Shown one piece after another: positions 53,251-61,790 of a stretch of 64,000 bases of DNA (the stretch's first letter is position 1; the number at the start of each line of letters is the position of its first letter). The stretch lies in NCBI GenBank assembly GCA_021496925.1, contig CP053915.1:2418001-2482000 (forward strand), written 5' to 3'. The notes beneath the pieces were generated by a model. That model did not search any database, was not told the DNA's origin, and was given only the letters and a program-made list of their open reading frames with translations. This DNA is from Acidovorax sp. YS12 (GTDB lineage: Bacteria; Pseudomonadota; Gammaproteobacteria; Burkholderiales; Burkholderiaceae_C). The translations under genes were made by a program, and so were the position numbers.

Positions 53251-54477
53251 ATGCCCGCGTTTTCGTTTGAAGCCCTGGACGCCCAGGGCCAGTCCCGCAA
53301 GGGCACCATCGAGGCCGACACCGCCCGCGCCGCCCGCAGCCTGCTGCGCGCCCAGGCGCTGGTGCCGCTGGCCGTGGAACCCGTGGCCGTCGCGCCTGCG
53401 GGCAGCGCCTCGGCGTGGGGCCAGCGCCTGTTCACGCGCCCGGTGTTCAATGCCACGGGCCTGGCGGTGTGGACGCGCCAGCTCGCCGGCCTGGTGGCTT
53501 CGGGCCTGCCGCTGGAGCGTGCGCTCACCGCGCTGGCCGACGAGGCCGAGGATGAGCGCCAGCACCACCTGGTGGCGGCCCTGCGCGCCGAGGTGAACGC
53601 GGGCTCCACCTTCGCGCGCGCACTGACGCAGCACCCGCGCGAGTTCTCTGATATCTATTGCGCCGTGATCGGCGCGGGCGAGGCCAGCGGCAGCCTGGGC
53701 CTGGTGCTGGAGCGCCTGGCCGACGACCTGGAGGAGCGCCAGCAGCTGCGCGCCAAGATCATCGGCGCGGCGCTGTACCCGGCCATCGTCACCGTGGTGG
53801 CGGTGGTCATCGTGCTGTTCCTGGTGGGCTACGTGGTGCCGCAGGTGGCCGGCGTGTTCGCGGGCACCAAGCGCGCCCTGCCCTTCCTCACCGTGGCCAT
53901 GATGGCCGTGAGCGACACCGTGCGCCACTACGGCTGGCTGATGCTTATCGCTCTGGTATTGATAGCTGCTGGCGCAAGGCTGGCGCTGGCCCAGCCGCAT
54001 TTGCGCCTGAAATTCGACGCCGCCTGGCTGCGCCTGCCGCTGGTCGGGCGCCTGGCGCGGGGCTACAACGCGGCGCGCTTCGCCGGCACGCTGGCGATGC
54101 TCGCGGGCGCCGGGGTGCCCATCCTCAAGGCGCTGCAGTCCGCCGCCGAGACGCTGAACAACCGCGCGCTGCGCGCCGACGCGCTCGATGCGCTGGTGCT
54201 GGTGCGCGAGGGCGCGCCGCTGGCCTCGGCACTGGCGCAAAAGAAGCGCTTTCCCGGCCTGGTCGCCATGTTCGCCCGGCTGGGCGAGCAGACGGGCCAG
54301 CTGCCGCTGATGCTGCAGCGCGCGGCCAACCAGCTCAGCGCCGAGGTGCAGCGCCGCGCCATGCAGCTGGCCACGCTGCTGGAGCCGCTGCTCATCGTCA
54401 CCATGGGGCTGGTGGTCATGCTCATCGTGCTGGCGGTGCTGCTGCCCATCATCCAGTTGAACCAGCTGGTGAAGTAA
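53251..54477 (+). CDS. gspF: Type II secretion inner-membrane platform protein GspF
   Basis: The polytopic platform protein, 408 aa, with two homologous GspF domains. Landmarks are FSFEALDAQGQSRKGTIEAD, the first domain FTRQ-type region AVWTRQLAGLVASGLPLERA, the membrane helix AIVTVVAVVIVLFLVGYVVP, the second domain FAGTLAMLAGAGVPILKALQ and the last helix IVTMGLVVMLIVLAVLLPII. Residues about 231-255 (IALVLIAAGARLALAQPHLR) look derived from a dispersed repeat. gspF is displaced from gspE by two unrelated genes on about 1.7 kb, an unusual arrangement. Confidence 0.94.
   Translation: MPAFSFEALDAQGQSRKGTIEADTARAARSLLRAQALVPLAVEPVAVAPAGSASAWGQRLFTRPVFNATGLAVWTRQLAGLVASGLPLERALTALADEAEDERQHHLVAALRAEVNAGSTFARALTQHPREFSDIYCAVIGAGEASGSLGLVLERLADDLEERQQLRAKIIGAALYPAIVTVVAVVIVLFLVGYVVPQVAGVFAGTKRALPFLTVAMMAVSDTVRHYGWLMLIALVLIAAGARLALAQPHLRLKFDAAWLRLPLVGRLARGYNAARFAGTLAMLAGAGVPILKALQSAAETLNNRALRADALDALVLVREGAPLASALAQKKRFPGLVAMFARLGEQTGQLPLMLQRAANQLSAEVQRRAMQLATLLEPLLIVTMGLVVMLIVLAVLLPIIQLNQLVK
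53944..54015 (+). repeat. Dispersed repeat copy K inside gspF
   Basis: TTGATAGCTGCTGGCGCAAG then CATTTGCGCCTGAAATTC, a diverged plus-orientation copy read in frame in the second membrane-helix region of GspF. Confidence 0.6.
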
Positions 54478-54607
54478 GCAGCGGGCCCGTGCCATGCACC
54501 AGCATGGCGCGGCGGGTGCCTGCACAAGCCTCCGGCGCTGCCCGCCATGCACGGGAAATGGACGCGGCGGCCTCCAGCAAGCCTTTCTGGCGCATTTTTT
54601 GCTTCCC

Positions 54608-54646
54608 TTTGGTGCATCGCCTGTGGGCACGCAATTTCGCACCAAA
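54608..54646. promoter_or_regulatory. Inverted repeat upstream of amtB
   Basis: TTTGGTGC (54608-54615) and GCACCAAA (54639-54646) are perfect 8-bp arms 23 bp apart, ending 28 bp before amtB. The GGTGC/GCACC words resemble NtrC half-sites, but their order is reversed from the usual site. Tentative. Confidence 0.35.
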
Positions 54647-54674
54647 CCAAGGCAAGTTCAGCGGGAGCGCTCTT

Positions 54675-55877
54675 ATGGAAGCACTGAAACAGGGCATGGA
54701 TGCCCTGTTCATTTTGTTGGGGGCCGTCATGGTCCTGGCCATGCACGCGGGCTTTGCGTTCCTGGAGCTAGGGACCGTGCGGCGCAAGAACCAGGTCAAC
54801 GCCCTGGTGAAGATCCTGGTCGATTTCTCGGTCTCCACCGTCGTGTACTTCACGGTGGGCTACGCCGTGGCCTATGGCACGGGCTTCTTCGTGGGCGCCG
54901 GGCAGCTGGCGGCGCACAACGGCTATGCGCTGGTCAAGTTCTTCTTCCTGCTGACCTTTGCCGCCGCCATTCCAGCCATCATCTCGGGCGGCATTGCCGA
55001 GCGGGCCAAGTTCTGGCCGCAACTGGTGGCCACGGCGGTGATCGTCGGCTTCGTCTACCCGTTCTTCGAGGGCATCGCCTGGAACCAGCATTTCGGCGTG
55101 CAGGCCGGCATCCAGGCGCTGACGGGCGCGGAGTTCCACGACTTCGCGGGCAGCGTGGTGGTGCATGCCGTGGGCGGCTGGATCGCCCTGGGCGCCGTGC
55201 TGCTGCTGGGCGCGCGCCGCAACCGCTACCGGCAGGGCGGCGCCATGTCGGCCCACCCGCCGTCCAGCATCCCCTTTCTGGCGCTGGGCGCCTGGATTCT
55301 CACCGTGGGCTGGTTCGGCTTCAACGTGATGAGCGCGCAGACGCTGGACAAGATCTCCGGCCTGGTGGCGGTGAATTCGCTCATGGCCATGGTGGGCGGC
55401 ACGCTCGCCGCCCTGCTGCTGGGCAAGAACGACCCGGGCTTCGTGCACAACGGCCCGCTGGCCGGCCTGGTGGCCGTGTGCGCGGGCTCGGACCTGATGC
55501 ACCCGCTGGGCGCCCTGGTGGTGGGCGGGGTGGCGGGCGCGATCTTCGTGGCCATGTTCACCCTGACGCAGAACAAGTGGAAGATCGACGACGTGCTGGG
55601 CGTGTGGCCGCTGCACGGCCTGTGCGGCGCCTGGGGCGGCGTGGCCGCCGGCATCTTCGGCGCCCAGGCCCTGGGCGGGCTGGGCGGGGTGAGCCTGGGC
55701 GCCCAGCTCATCGGCACCGCGATGGGCGTGCTCTGGGCCGCGGCGGGCGGGGCCGTGGTCTACGGCGCGCTCAAGGCCACCGTGGGGCTGCGCCTGAGCC
55801 AGGAGGAGGAATTCGACGGCGCCGACCTGTCGATCCACCGCATCAGCGCCACGCCGGAGCGCGAAGCCAACTGGTGA
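54675..55877 (+). CDS. amtB: Ammonium transporter AmtB
   Basis: An inner-membrane ammonium channel of 400 aa with eleven membrane segments. The pore twin histidines are His164 (GSVVVHAVGG) and His314 (WPLHGLCGAWGG), the recruiting Asp156 is in FHDFAGS, and the signature region FAAAIPAIISGGIAERAKFW is intact. There is no cleavable signal peptide: the start MEALKQGMDALFILLGAVMV goes straight into helix 1. GGGAG lies 8 bases upstream. No glnK gene precedes it, unlike the usual glnK-amtB pair; regulation by a PII protein encoded elsewhere is expected. Nearby cyanophycin genes give a nitrogen-storage context. Confidence 0.95.
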   Translation: MEALKQGMDALFILLGAVMVLAMHAGFAFLELGTVRRKNQVNALVKILVDFSVSTVVYFTVGYAVAYGTGFFVGAGQLAAHNGYALVKFFFLLTFAAAIPAIISGGIAERAKFWPQLVATAVIVGFVYPFFEGIAWNQHFGVQAGIQALTGAEFHDFAGSVVVHAVGGWIALGAVLLLGARRNRYRQGGAMSAHPPSSIPFLALGAWILTVGWFGFNVMSAQTLDKISGLVAVNSLMAMVGGTLAALLLGKNDPGFVHNGPLAGLVAVCAGSDLMHPLGALVVGGVAGAIFVAMFTLTQNKWKIDDVLGVWPLHGLCGAWGGVAAGIFGAQALGGLGGVSLGAQLIGTAMGVLWAAAGGAVVYGALKATVGLRLSQEEEFDGADLSIHRISATPEREANW

Positions 55878-55898
55878 GCCGGGCGCGGGCGGCACGAA

Positions 55899-55957
55899 CG
55901 CTATTTATTCAATAGCTGTTCACGCTTGCCAGCAAAGGGCTGAGAGCACTTCAGGCC
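55899..55957 (+). repeat. Dispersed repeat copy L
   Basis: TTATTCAATAGCTGTTCACG then CTTGCCAGCAAAGGGCTGAG. Plus-orientation copy in the short convergent region between amtB and a hypothetical gene. Confidence 0.7.
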
Positions 55958-55968
55958 CTCGATCCCTG

Positions 55969-56412
55969 CTACGGCCCGCCGGTGCGCTTGACCTTCGGGT
56001 CCGAGTAGGTCAGGGACTCTTCGCGGATTTCCTGCGCCATGCGCTCCTGCAGGCCGGCCTTGGTCACGTTGTCGGCCATGTCCACCGCCATGGTGCTGCC
56101 GCGCCACATGGAATGGATGACCTCCAGCAGCTGCTTGTACAGCGGCTCCTTCGGCGGCTCAGTCTCTTCCTCGTTCTTGGCGTCTTTCTTCTTCTCGGCC
56201 TCGGGGATGGTCCAGTCGCGGTTGGCGTTGTCGGCGTTGGACGGCTTGTCGGGCTCGCGCACGATGGCGCCCTCGCCCAGCCGGTCCATGGACTCGACCG
56301 GGTTGGGCGCGTTGATGGGACGCACGGGCACGGCACCCGAGGCGCCAGTGGAATACAAATCGGCGCCCTGAGGACGCCAGTACGGCGATCGGTCTACGGG
56401 TGGCAATTGCAT
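55969..56412 (-). CDS. Hypothetical charged protein, cyanophycin-locus side
   Basis: A 147-aa protein with no recognised domain, signal peptide or membrane helix. The N-terminus is Pro-rich (MQLPPVDRSPYWRPQGADLY), the middle is a highly charged linker (EAEKKKDAKNEEETEPPKEP), and the C-terminal part LYKQLLEVIHSMWRGSTMAV looks helical. It has GC-rich codon use like its neighbours, which supports it as a real gene. It lies 143 bp downstream of the DUF1854 gene on the same strand, so it may be the last gene of the ABC-DUF1854 unit. Function unknown. Confidence 0.7.
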   Translation of the reverse strand: MQLPPVDRSPYWRPQGADLYSTGASGAVPVRPINAPNPVESMDRLGEGAIVREPDKPSNADNANRDWTIPEAEKKKDAKNEEETEPPKEPLYKQLLEVIHSMWRGSTMAVDMADNVTKAGLQERMAQEIREESLTYSDPKVKRTGGP

Positions 56413-56555
56413 GGCAGTGGCCCTTGGTTAAGTGGGACGGCAGGGTGGCTTTTCACCCCTCTCGTAAACCATAACGGCAAAAAGAAGGGGAAATTTAGGC
56501 CTTTTTGCGCCATCGCAAACCAGCCAAGGGTTAACCCTTATTTTCCACCGCAGAC

Positions 56556-57032
56556 TTACAGGAAACGCTCCAGCAATTTGCGCGAATGCTTGTCCAGGGC
56601 CGCGACGTCGCGCACGCGGTACTGCACGCCGTCGGCGCTGGCGATGAGCAGGTGCGTGCGCCCCTGCAAGCGGCGGATGTCTTCCTCGGCCTTGAGCTGC
56701 AGGCGCGCGGGGCCGCGGTCGGTCTGCAGCTCCCAGGTGCTGGGCACGGAGAAGCTCGACACGCCGTGGATCTTCTCGATCACCGGCACGAATTCGCGCA
56801 CGGCCAGCTCTTCCTCGACCAGGGCACGGGCCTCGGCGGGCAACTGCGCCAGGCGCGGCACCCACAGCAGTTCGTGGCCGTCGCCGCCGACCAGCGACAG
56901 GCCTTCGTCCGGCGCGGCGATGGGGAAAGCGCGCACCGGCGTGACTTCTTCGGGCAGGGTACTGCCCTCCAGTACCAGCTCCAGGCGCCCGTGGGCATTG
57001 CGCTGCAAGGTGAATGGGGGAGGAGTATGCAT
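56556..57032 (-). CDS. DUF1854 protein of the cyanophycin locus
   Basis: A 158-aa DUF1854 family protein (FTLQRNAHGRLELVLEG, VRAFPIAAPDEGLSLVGGDG, WVPRLAQLP, REFVPVIEKIHGVSSF). Such proteins are usually encoded with the ABC protein directly upstream, here 8 bp away, and with cyanophycin synthetases, which are divergent here. GAGGG at 5-nt spacing supports ATG 57032. The C-terminal half (RIxxLQGRTHLLIASADGVQ-like) is rich in basic residues. The molecular function is not known; a link to cyanophycin granules is inferred from gene context. Confidence 0.85.
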   Translation of the reverse strand: MHTPPPFTLQRNAHGRLELVLEGSTLPEEVTPVRAFPIAAPDEGLSLVGGDGHELLWVPRLAQLPAEARALVEEELAVREFVPVIEKIHGVSSFSVPSTWELQTDRGPARLQLKAEEDIRRLQGRTHLLIASADGVQYRVRDVAALDKHSRKLLERFL

Positions 57033-57040
57033 GGCTGCCC

Positions 57041-59368
57041 TCACAGTTTGCCCGCCGGGTGGGCGGAATGGGACGGCGGCAGGATGCCGGCCGCCTGGGC
57101 GTCTTCCTCGGCGCGGCGGGCCTGGGCCTCGTACAGGCGCCAGTAGGCGCCCTGCTTTTCCATCAGTTCGTCGTGCGGGCCGACCTCGACGATCTCGCCC
57201 CGGTCCATGACCACCAGCCGGTCGGCCTTGCGCAGCGTGGACAGGCGGTGGGCGATGGCGATGGTGGTGCGGCCCTTGACCAGGTTGTCCAGCGCCTTCT
57301 GGATTTCCTTCTCCGTCTCGGTATCGACGGCGGAGGTGGCTTCGTCGAGGATCAGGATGCGCGGGTCGATGAGCAGCGCGCGCGCGATGCTGATGCGCTG
57401 GCGCTCGCCGCCCGACAGGCCCTGGCCGCGCTCGCCCACCAGGCTGTCGTAGCCGTGCGGCAGGCGCAGGATGAATTCGTGCGCATGCGCGGCGCGCGCG
57501 GCGGCGACGATTTCCTCGCGCGTGGCCTCGGGCTTGCCGTAGGCGATGTTCTCGGCCACGGTGCCGAAGAACAGGAACGGCTCCTGCAGCACCAGGCCGA
57601 TGTGGCGGCGGAAGTCGGCCACGGCCATGCGGCGGATGTCCACGCCATCGACCAGGATGGCGCCGTCGCTCACGTCGTAGAAGCGGCTGATGAGGTTGAC
57701 CAGCGTGCTCTTGCCCGAGCCGCTGTGGCCCACCAGGCCGATCATCTCGCCGGGGCGGATCTGCAGCGACAGGTTGCGCACCACCGTGCGGCTGCCGTAG
57801 CGGAAGCCAATGTCGCGCATTTCGATGGCGCCCTGCACGCCATCGACCTTCACGGGATGGGCCGGGTCGGGCACGTTGCTCACGTGGTCCAGGATGTCGA
57901 AGATGCGCTTGGCCCCCGCCGCCGCCTTCTGCGTGACCGAGACGATGCGGCTCATCGAGTCGAGCCGCGTGTAGAAGCGCCCGATGTAGGCGATGAAGGC
58001 CGCCAGCACGCCGACGGTGATCTGGTTGTGCGCCACCAGCCAGATGCCGAAGCCCCAGACCACCAGCAGGCCGATCTCGGTCATCAGCGACACGGTGGGC
58101 GAGAACAGGCTCCAGGTCTTGTTCAGGCGGTCGTTCACCTCCAGGTTGTGCTGGTTGGCGGCGCGAAAGCGCTGCGCCTCGCGCTTTTCCTGGGCGAAGG
58201 CCTTGACCACGCGGATGCCGGGGATGGTGTCAGCGAGCACGTTGGTCACCTCGCTCCACACGCGGTCGATGCGCTCGAAGCCGGTGCGCAGGCGGTCGCG
58301 CACGTTGTGGATCAGCCAGGCAATGAACGGCAGCGGCACCAGCGTGACCAGCGCCAGCCAGGGGTTGATGGAGAACAGGATCGCCGCCGTCATGCAGATC
58401 ATGAGCACGTCGGTGATGAAATCGAGTGCGTTGAGCGAGAGAAAGACGTTGATGCGGTCGGTTTCGGAGCCGATGCGCGCCATCAGGTCGCCCGTGCGCT
58501 TGCTGCCGAAGTAGTCCAGCGACAGGCGCATCAGGTGCTCGTAGGTGGTGGTGCGCAGGTCGGCGCCGATGCGCTCGGACACCAGCGCCAGGATGTAGGT
58601 GCGCGCCCAGCCCAGCCCCCAGGCCAGCAGCGCCGCCAGCAGCAGCCCGCCGAGGTACATGGCCACCAGGGAGGCTGAGATCTGCTGGCCGCTCTGGTAC
58701 GGAATGAGGATGTCGTCCATCAGCGGAATCGTCATGTACGGCGGCACCAGCGAGGCCGCCGTGGACGCCAGCGTGAGCGCGAAGCCCGCCGCGAGCTGCT
58801 TCTTGTACGGGCGCGCGAAGCGCCACAGGCGCAGCAGCACCCAGGTGGAGGTGGGCGGCTGCTGCGCGCGGGCGCAGGCCGGGCAGTCTTCGCTGTCGGG
58901 CGGCAGGGGGGCGTGGCAGACGGGGCAGGCGGGACACAGGGCCTCGTCCTCCGGCAGCACCAGCGCCGCGCTGGCGTTGCCCAGGCGCTCCACCTGCTGC
59001 TCGAAGCGCTGCACCAGCCGCAGCGCCTGGGCCTGCGCGCCCAGCGTGAAGCGCCACAGTTGCAGGCGCTGGCTGGCGTCGTGCAGCTCCAGCGTGCCAA
59101 CGCCGCCATGGTCGAGCATGCGCAGCACCATGCCGGGGCGCAGCGGCCAGCTCTGCCATGCCGATTCCCCCGGGGCACGCGCCAGCAAACGCTCGGAAGT
59201 GAGGGCCACCAGGCCGCTGCCGAACCGCAGTGCGCCGCAGAGGTCAACCGCCAGGGCGGCCTGGACGTTCTCCTGGGTAGAGAGCTGGGCGCGCAATTCG
59301 GCGCCCAGCCCGGTTTCCGACAGCCCCTGAAAGACACCCGAGGCGTCCACTGAATGGTGATGTTGCAT
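57041..59368 (-). CDS. Cyanophycin-locus ABC transporter with N-terminal zinc-ribbon module
   Basis: A 775-aa ABC exporter half-transporter with an extra N-terminus. Residues about 1-140 form a soluble PH-like or DUF1854-like module; a zinc ribbon follows (Cys148, Cys151, Cys162, Cys165). The six-helix exporter domain is about 185-480, and the ATPase follows with GHSGSGKST (about 547-555), LSGGERQRISIARALL and RILILDEATSAVD. It should dimerise in the inner membrane. It is co-transcribed with the DUF1854 gene and divergent from the cyanophycin synthetases. The substrate is unknown; export or import of a cyanophycin-related peptide is inference. Confidence 0.88.
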   Translation of the reverse strand: MQHHHSVDASGVFQGLSETGLGAELRAQLSTQENVQAALAVDLCGALRFGSGLVALTSERLLARAPGESAWQSWPLRPGMVLRMLDHGGVGTLELHDASQRLQLWRFTLGAQAQALRLVQRFEQQVERLGNASAALVLPEDEALCPACPVCHAPLPPDSEDCPACARAQQPPTSTWVLLRLWRFARPYKKQLAAGFALTLASTAASLVPPYMTIPLMDDILIPYQSGQQISASLVAMYLGGLLLAALLAWGLGWARTYILALVSERIGADLRTTTYEHLMRLSLDYFGSKRTGDLMARIGSETDRINVFLSLNALDFITDVLMICMTAAILFSINPWLALVTLVPLPFIAWLIHNVRDRLRTGFERIDRVWSEVTNVLADTIPGIRVVKAFAQEKREAQRFRAANQHNLEVNDRLNKTWSLFSPTVSLMTEIGLLVVWGFGIWLVAHNQITVGVLAAFIAYIGRFYTRLDSMSRIVSVTQKAAAGAKRIFDILDHVSNVPDPAHPVKVDGVQGAIEMRDIGFRYGSRTVVRNLSLQIRPGEMIGLVGHSGSGKSTLVNLISRFYDVSDGAILVDGVDIRRMAVADFRRHIGLVLQEPFLFFGTVAENIAYGKPEATREEIVAAARAAHAHEFILRLPHGYDSLVGERGQGLSGGERQRISIARALLIDPRILILDEATSAVDTETEKEIQKALDNLVKGRTTIAIAHRLSTLRKADRLVVMDRGEIVEVGPHDELMEKQGAYWRLYEAQARRAEEDAQAAGILPPSHSAHPAGKL

Positions 59369-59544
59369 TGTGTTTGGTATTCGTGTGCGGCAGGCGGGCC
59401 TGCTCCCACCTTAACGCCGCAACCCGCCGCCGCGCTGACACGGCCGTGGTGCGGCCCGCTCGGGCGCGCCGGATTCATTCACACCTTCTGGCTGGGCGCA
59501 CAATGAAACACCCGAGCCGACCTCTTCTTCAACCGCTTCAATCC

Positions 59545-61710
59545 ATGGCGAAATTCAACGACATCCAACTGCTGCGCACCACCTACCTGCGCGGCCCCAG
59601 CGTCTGGACCTACCGTCCCATCCTCGAAGTCTGGCTGGACCTGGGCGAGCTGGAAGACTGGCCGTCGAACAAGCTCCCCGGCCTCAACGAGCGCCTCACG
59701 GCCTGGCTGCCCGCGCTGATCGAGCACCACTGCGGCGTGGGCGAGCGCGGCGGCTTCATCCAGCGCCTGGAGGGCGGCACCTGGATGGGCCATGTGCTGG
59801 AGCACGTCATCATCGAGCTGCTGAACCTCGCCGGCATGCCGGCCGAGTTCGGCCAGACGCGCGAGATCTCGCAGCGCGGCGTGTACCGCATGGTGTTCCG
59901 CTGCCCCGAGGAAGACGTGGCGCGCACCGCGCTGGCCTGGGGCCACCGGCTGCTGATGGCGGCCATCAACGACGAGCCGTTCGACCTCAAGCCCGCCATC
60001 CAGGCCATCAAGACCAGCATCAACGACCGGTATCTGGGCCCCAGCACCGGCTGCATCGTCGATGCGGCGAGCGAGCGGCGCATTCCGCACATCCGCCTGA
60101 ACGACGGCAACCTGGTGCAGCTGGGCTACGGCGCGGCGCAGCGCCGCATCTGGACGGCCGAGAGCGACCAGACCAGCGCCATCGCCGAGGGCATCGCGCA
60201 GGACAAGGACTTCACCAAGCGCCTGCTCGCCGCCTGCGGCGTGCCCGTGCCCGAGGGCCGCGTGGTGGCCGATGCCGAGGAAGCCTGGGAAGTGGCCCAG
60301 GACATCGGCAGCCCCGTCACCGTCAAGCCGTCCGACGGCAACCACGCGCGCGGCGTGACGCTGGAGCTCACGGGCGAGGCCGAAATCAAGGCCGCCTTCG
60401 CGCTGGCCGAGCCCGAGGGCGCGGAAGTCATCGTCGAGAAGTTCATCGACGGCGTGGAGCACCGCCTGCTGGTGGTGGGTGGCAAGGTGGTGGCCGCCAC
60501 CAAGGGCGAGACGGTGAGCGTGCATGGCAACGGCAAAGCCACGCTGCGCGAACTGGTGGCCGTGCTGAACCAGGACCCGCGCCGCGGCCCCGAGCAGGAA
60601 TACCCGCTGGACTGGATCAAGCTCGAATCCGGCGCCGTGAAGCTGGAGCTGAACCGCCAGCACGTCACGCCCGACAGCGTGATCCCGCAGGGCCAGAGCA
60701 TCCTGCTGCAGCGCAACGGCAACATGGCCATCGACTGCACCGAGGACGTGCACCCCGACGTGGCCTACTACGCCCAGCTGGCGGCAAAGATCGTCGGGCT
60801 GGACATCGCCGGCATGGACATGATCCTCCAGGACGTGTCGCGGCCCATGAAGGAGCAGGGCGGCGCCATCCTCGAAGTCAACGCCGGCCCCGGCCTGCTG
60901 ATGCACCTCAAGCCCACCAGCGGCACGCCGCGCCCGGTGGGCATGGCCATCGTGGACCACCTGTTCCCGCGCACCGAAGAGGCCACTGGCGCAGGCCGCA
61001 TTCCGCTGGTGGGCATCGCCGGCACGCAGGGCAACGCCTTCATCGCGCGCCTGGTGGGCTGGCTGCTGCAGCTGTCGGGCAAGCTCACCGGCGTGGCCAG
61101 CAGCGAGGGCATGTTCCTCGCCAACCGCCAGACGCAGAAGACCGACACCGCCCATTGGGCCGGCGCGCACCGCCTGCTGACCAACCGCCTGGCCCAGGCC
61201 GCCGTGGTGCAGACCACGGCGCGCTCCATCCTCGAAGAGGGCCTGGCCTACGACCGCTGCCAGGTCGGCGTGGTCACCGACATGCGGGGCTGGGAGCAGC
61301 TCGCCGACCACGACGTGCGCGAAGCCAAGCAGATGACGCGCGTGCTGCGCACCCAGATCGACGTGGTGCTCGACGAAGGCGCCGGCGTGCTCAACGCCGA
61401 CGACGCCCAGGTGGCCGACCTGGCGCGCCTGTGCGACGGCGAGGTGCTGTTCTACAGCCTGGACGCCGGCAACCCGCTTGTGGCCGCGCACCGCGCCGAA
61501 AAGGACGGCCGCGCCGTGTTCGTGCGCGACGGCCAGGTGGTGCTGGCCACCGGCGCCAAGGAGCGCCTGCTCGGCCGCCTGGCCAGCCTGAGCCTGGCGG
61601 GCGGCGCGCAGCCCGACACGGCGGCGCTGCTCGCCGCCATCGCGACGGCATGGGCCATGGACATCACGCCCGACCTCATCGCCGCAGGCATCAAGACCTT
61701 CGAGTACTGA
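59545..61710 (+). CDS. cphA': CphA'-type cyanophycin synthetase with degenerate Mur-ligase P-loop
   Basis: A cyanophycin-synthetase paralogue of 721 aa, shorter than CphA1 (about 870). The ATP-grasp domain is intact (TVKPSDGNHARGVTLELTGE, EVIVEKFIDGVEHRLLVVGG, ILEVNAGPGLLMHLKPTSG). The Mur-ligase P-loop is replaced by GIAGTQGNAF (about 488-497), lacking the GKT/S lysine, and the C-terminal Mur domain is truncated. This pattern is shared with CphA2 enzymes that polymerise pre-made beta-Asp-Arg dipeptides. ATG 59503 is an alternative start. It is followed by the canonical cphA after 80 bp with a repeat copy between. Confidence 0.88.
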   Translation: MAKFNDIQLLRTTYLRGPSVWTYRPILEVWLDLGELEDWPSNKLPGLNERLTAWLPALIEHHCGVGERGGFIQRLEGGTWMGHVLEHVIIELLNLAGMPAEFGQTREISQRGVYRMVFRCPEEDVARTALAWGHRLLMAAINDEPFDLKPAIQAIKTSINDRYLGPSTGCIVDAASERRIPHIRLNDGNLVQLGYGAAQRRIWTAESDQTSAIAEGIAQDKDFTKRLLAACGVPVPEGRVVADAEEAWEVAQDIGSPVTVKPSDGNHARGVTLELTGEAEIKAAFALAEPEGAEVIVEKFIDGVEHRLLVVGGKVVAATKGETVSVHGNGKATLRELVAVLNQDPRRGPEQEYPLDWIKLESGAVKLELNRQHVTPDSVIPQGQSILLQRNGNMAIDCTEDVHPDVAYYAQLAAKIVGLDIAGMDMILQDVSRPMKEQGGAILEVNAGPGLLMHLKPTSGTPRPVGMAIVDHLFPRTEEATGAGRIPLVGIAGTQGNAFIARLVGWLLQLSGKLTGVASSEGMFLANRQTQKTDTAHWAGAHRLLTNRLAQAAVVQTTARSILEEGLAYDRCQVGVVTDMRGWEQLADHDVREAKQMTRVLRTQIDVVLDEGAGVLNADDAQVADLARLCDGEVLFYSLDAGNPLVAAHRAEKDGRAVFVRDGQVVLATGAKERLLGRLASLSLAGGAQPDTAALLAAIATAWAMDITPDLIAAGIKTFEY

Positions 61711-61771
61711 TTCAAAAACCATAGCTGCCAGCGCTTGCCAGATAAGCGTTTGATGCCAATTTGGCTTGAAA
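61711..61771 (+). repeat. Dispersed repeat copy M between cphA' and cphA
   Basis: CCATAGCTGCCAGCGCTTGC then CAGATAAGCGTTTGATGCCA, one of the best copies and useful as the family reference. It begins right after the cphA' stop codon. Confidence 0.9.
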
Positions 61772-61790
61772 CCTGCTGAAAGAACACCCC

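Noticed and set aside
54620..54645. Sigma54 (-24/-12) promoter before amtB
   Set aside because: GGCACG...GC elements are present but the GG-to-GC spacing is 11 instead of the required 10 bases.
59503..59544. N-terminal extension of CphA' from ATG 59503
   Set aside because: Neither start has a clear Shine-Dalgarno sequence, but the family-like N-terminus begins at MAKFNDIQLL, so the shorter form was preferred while the longer is kept as an alternative.
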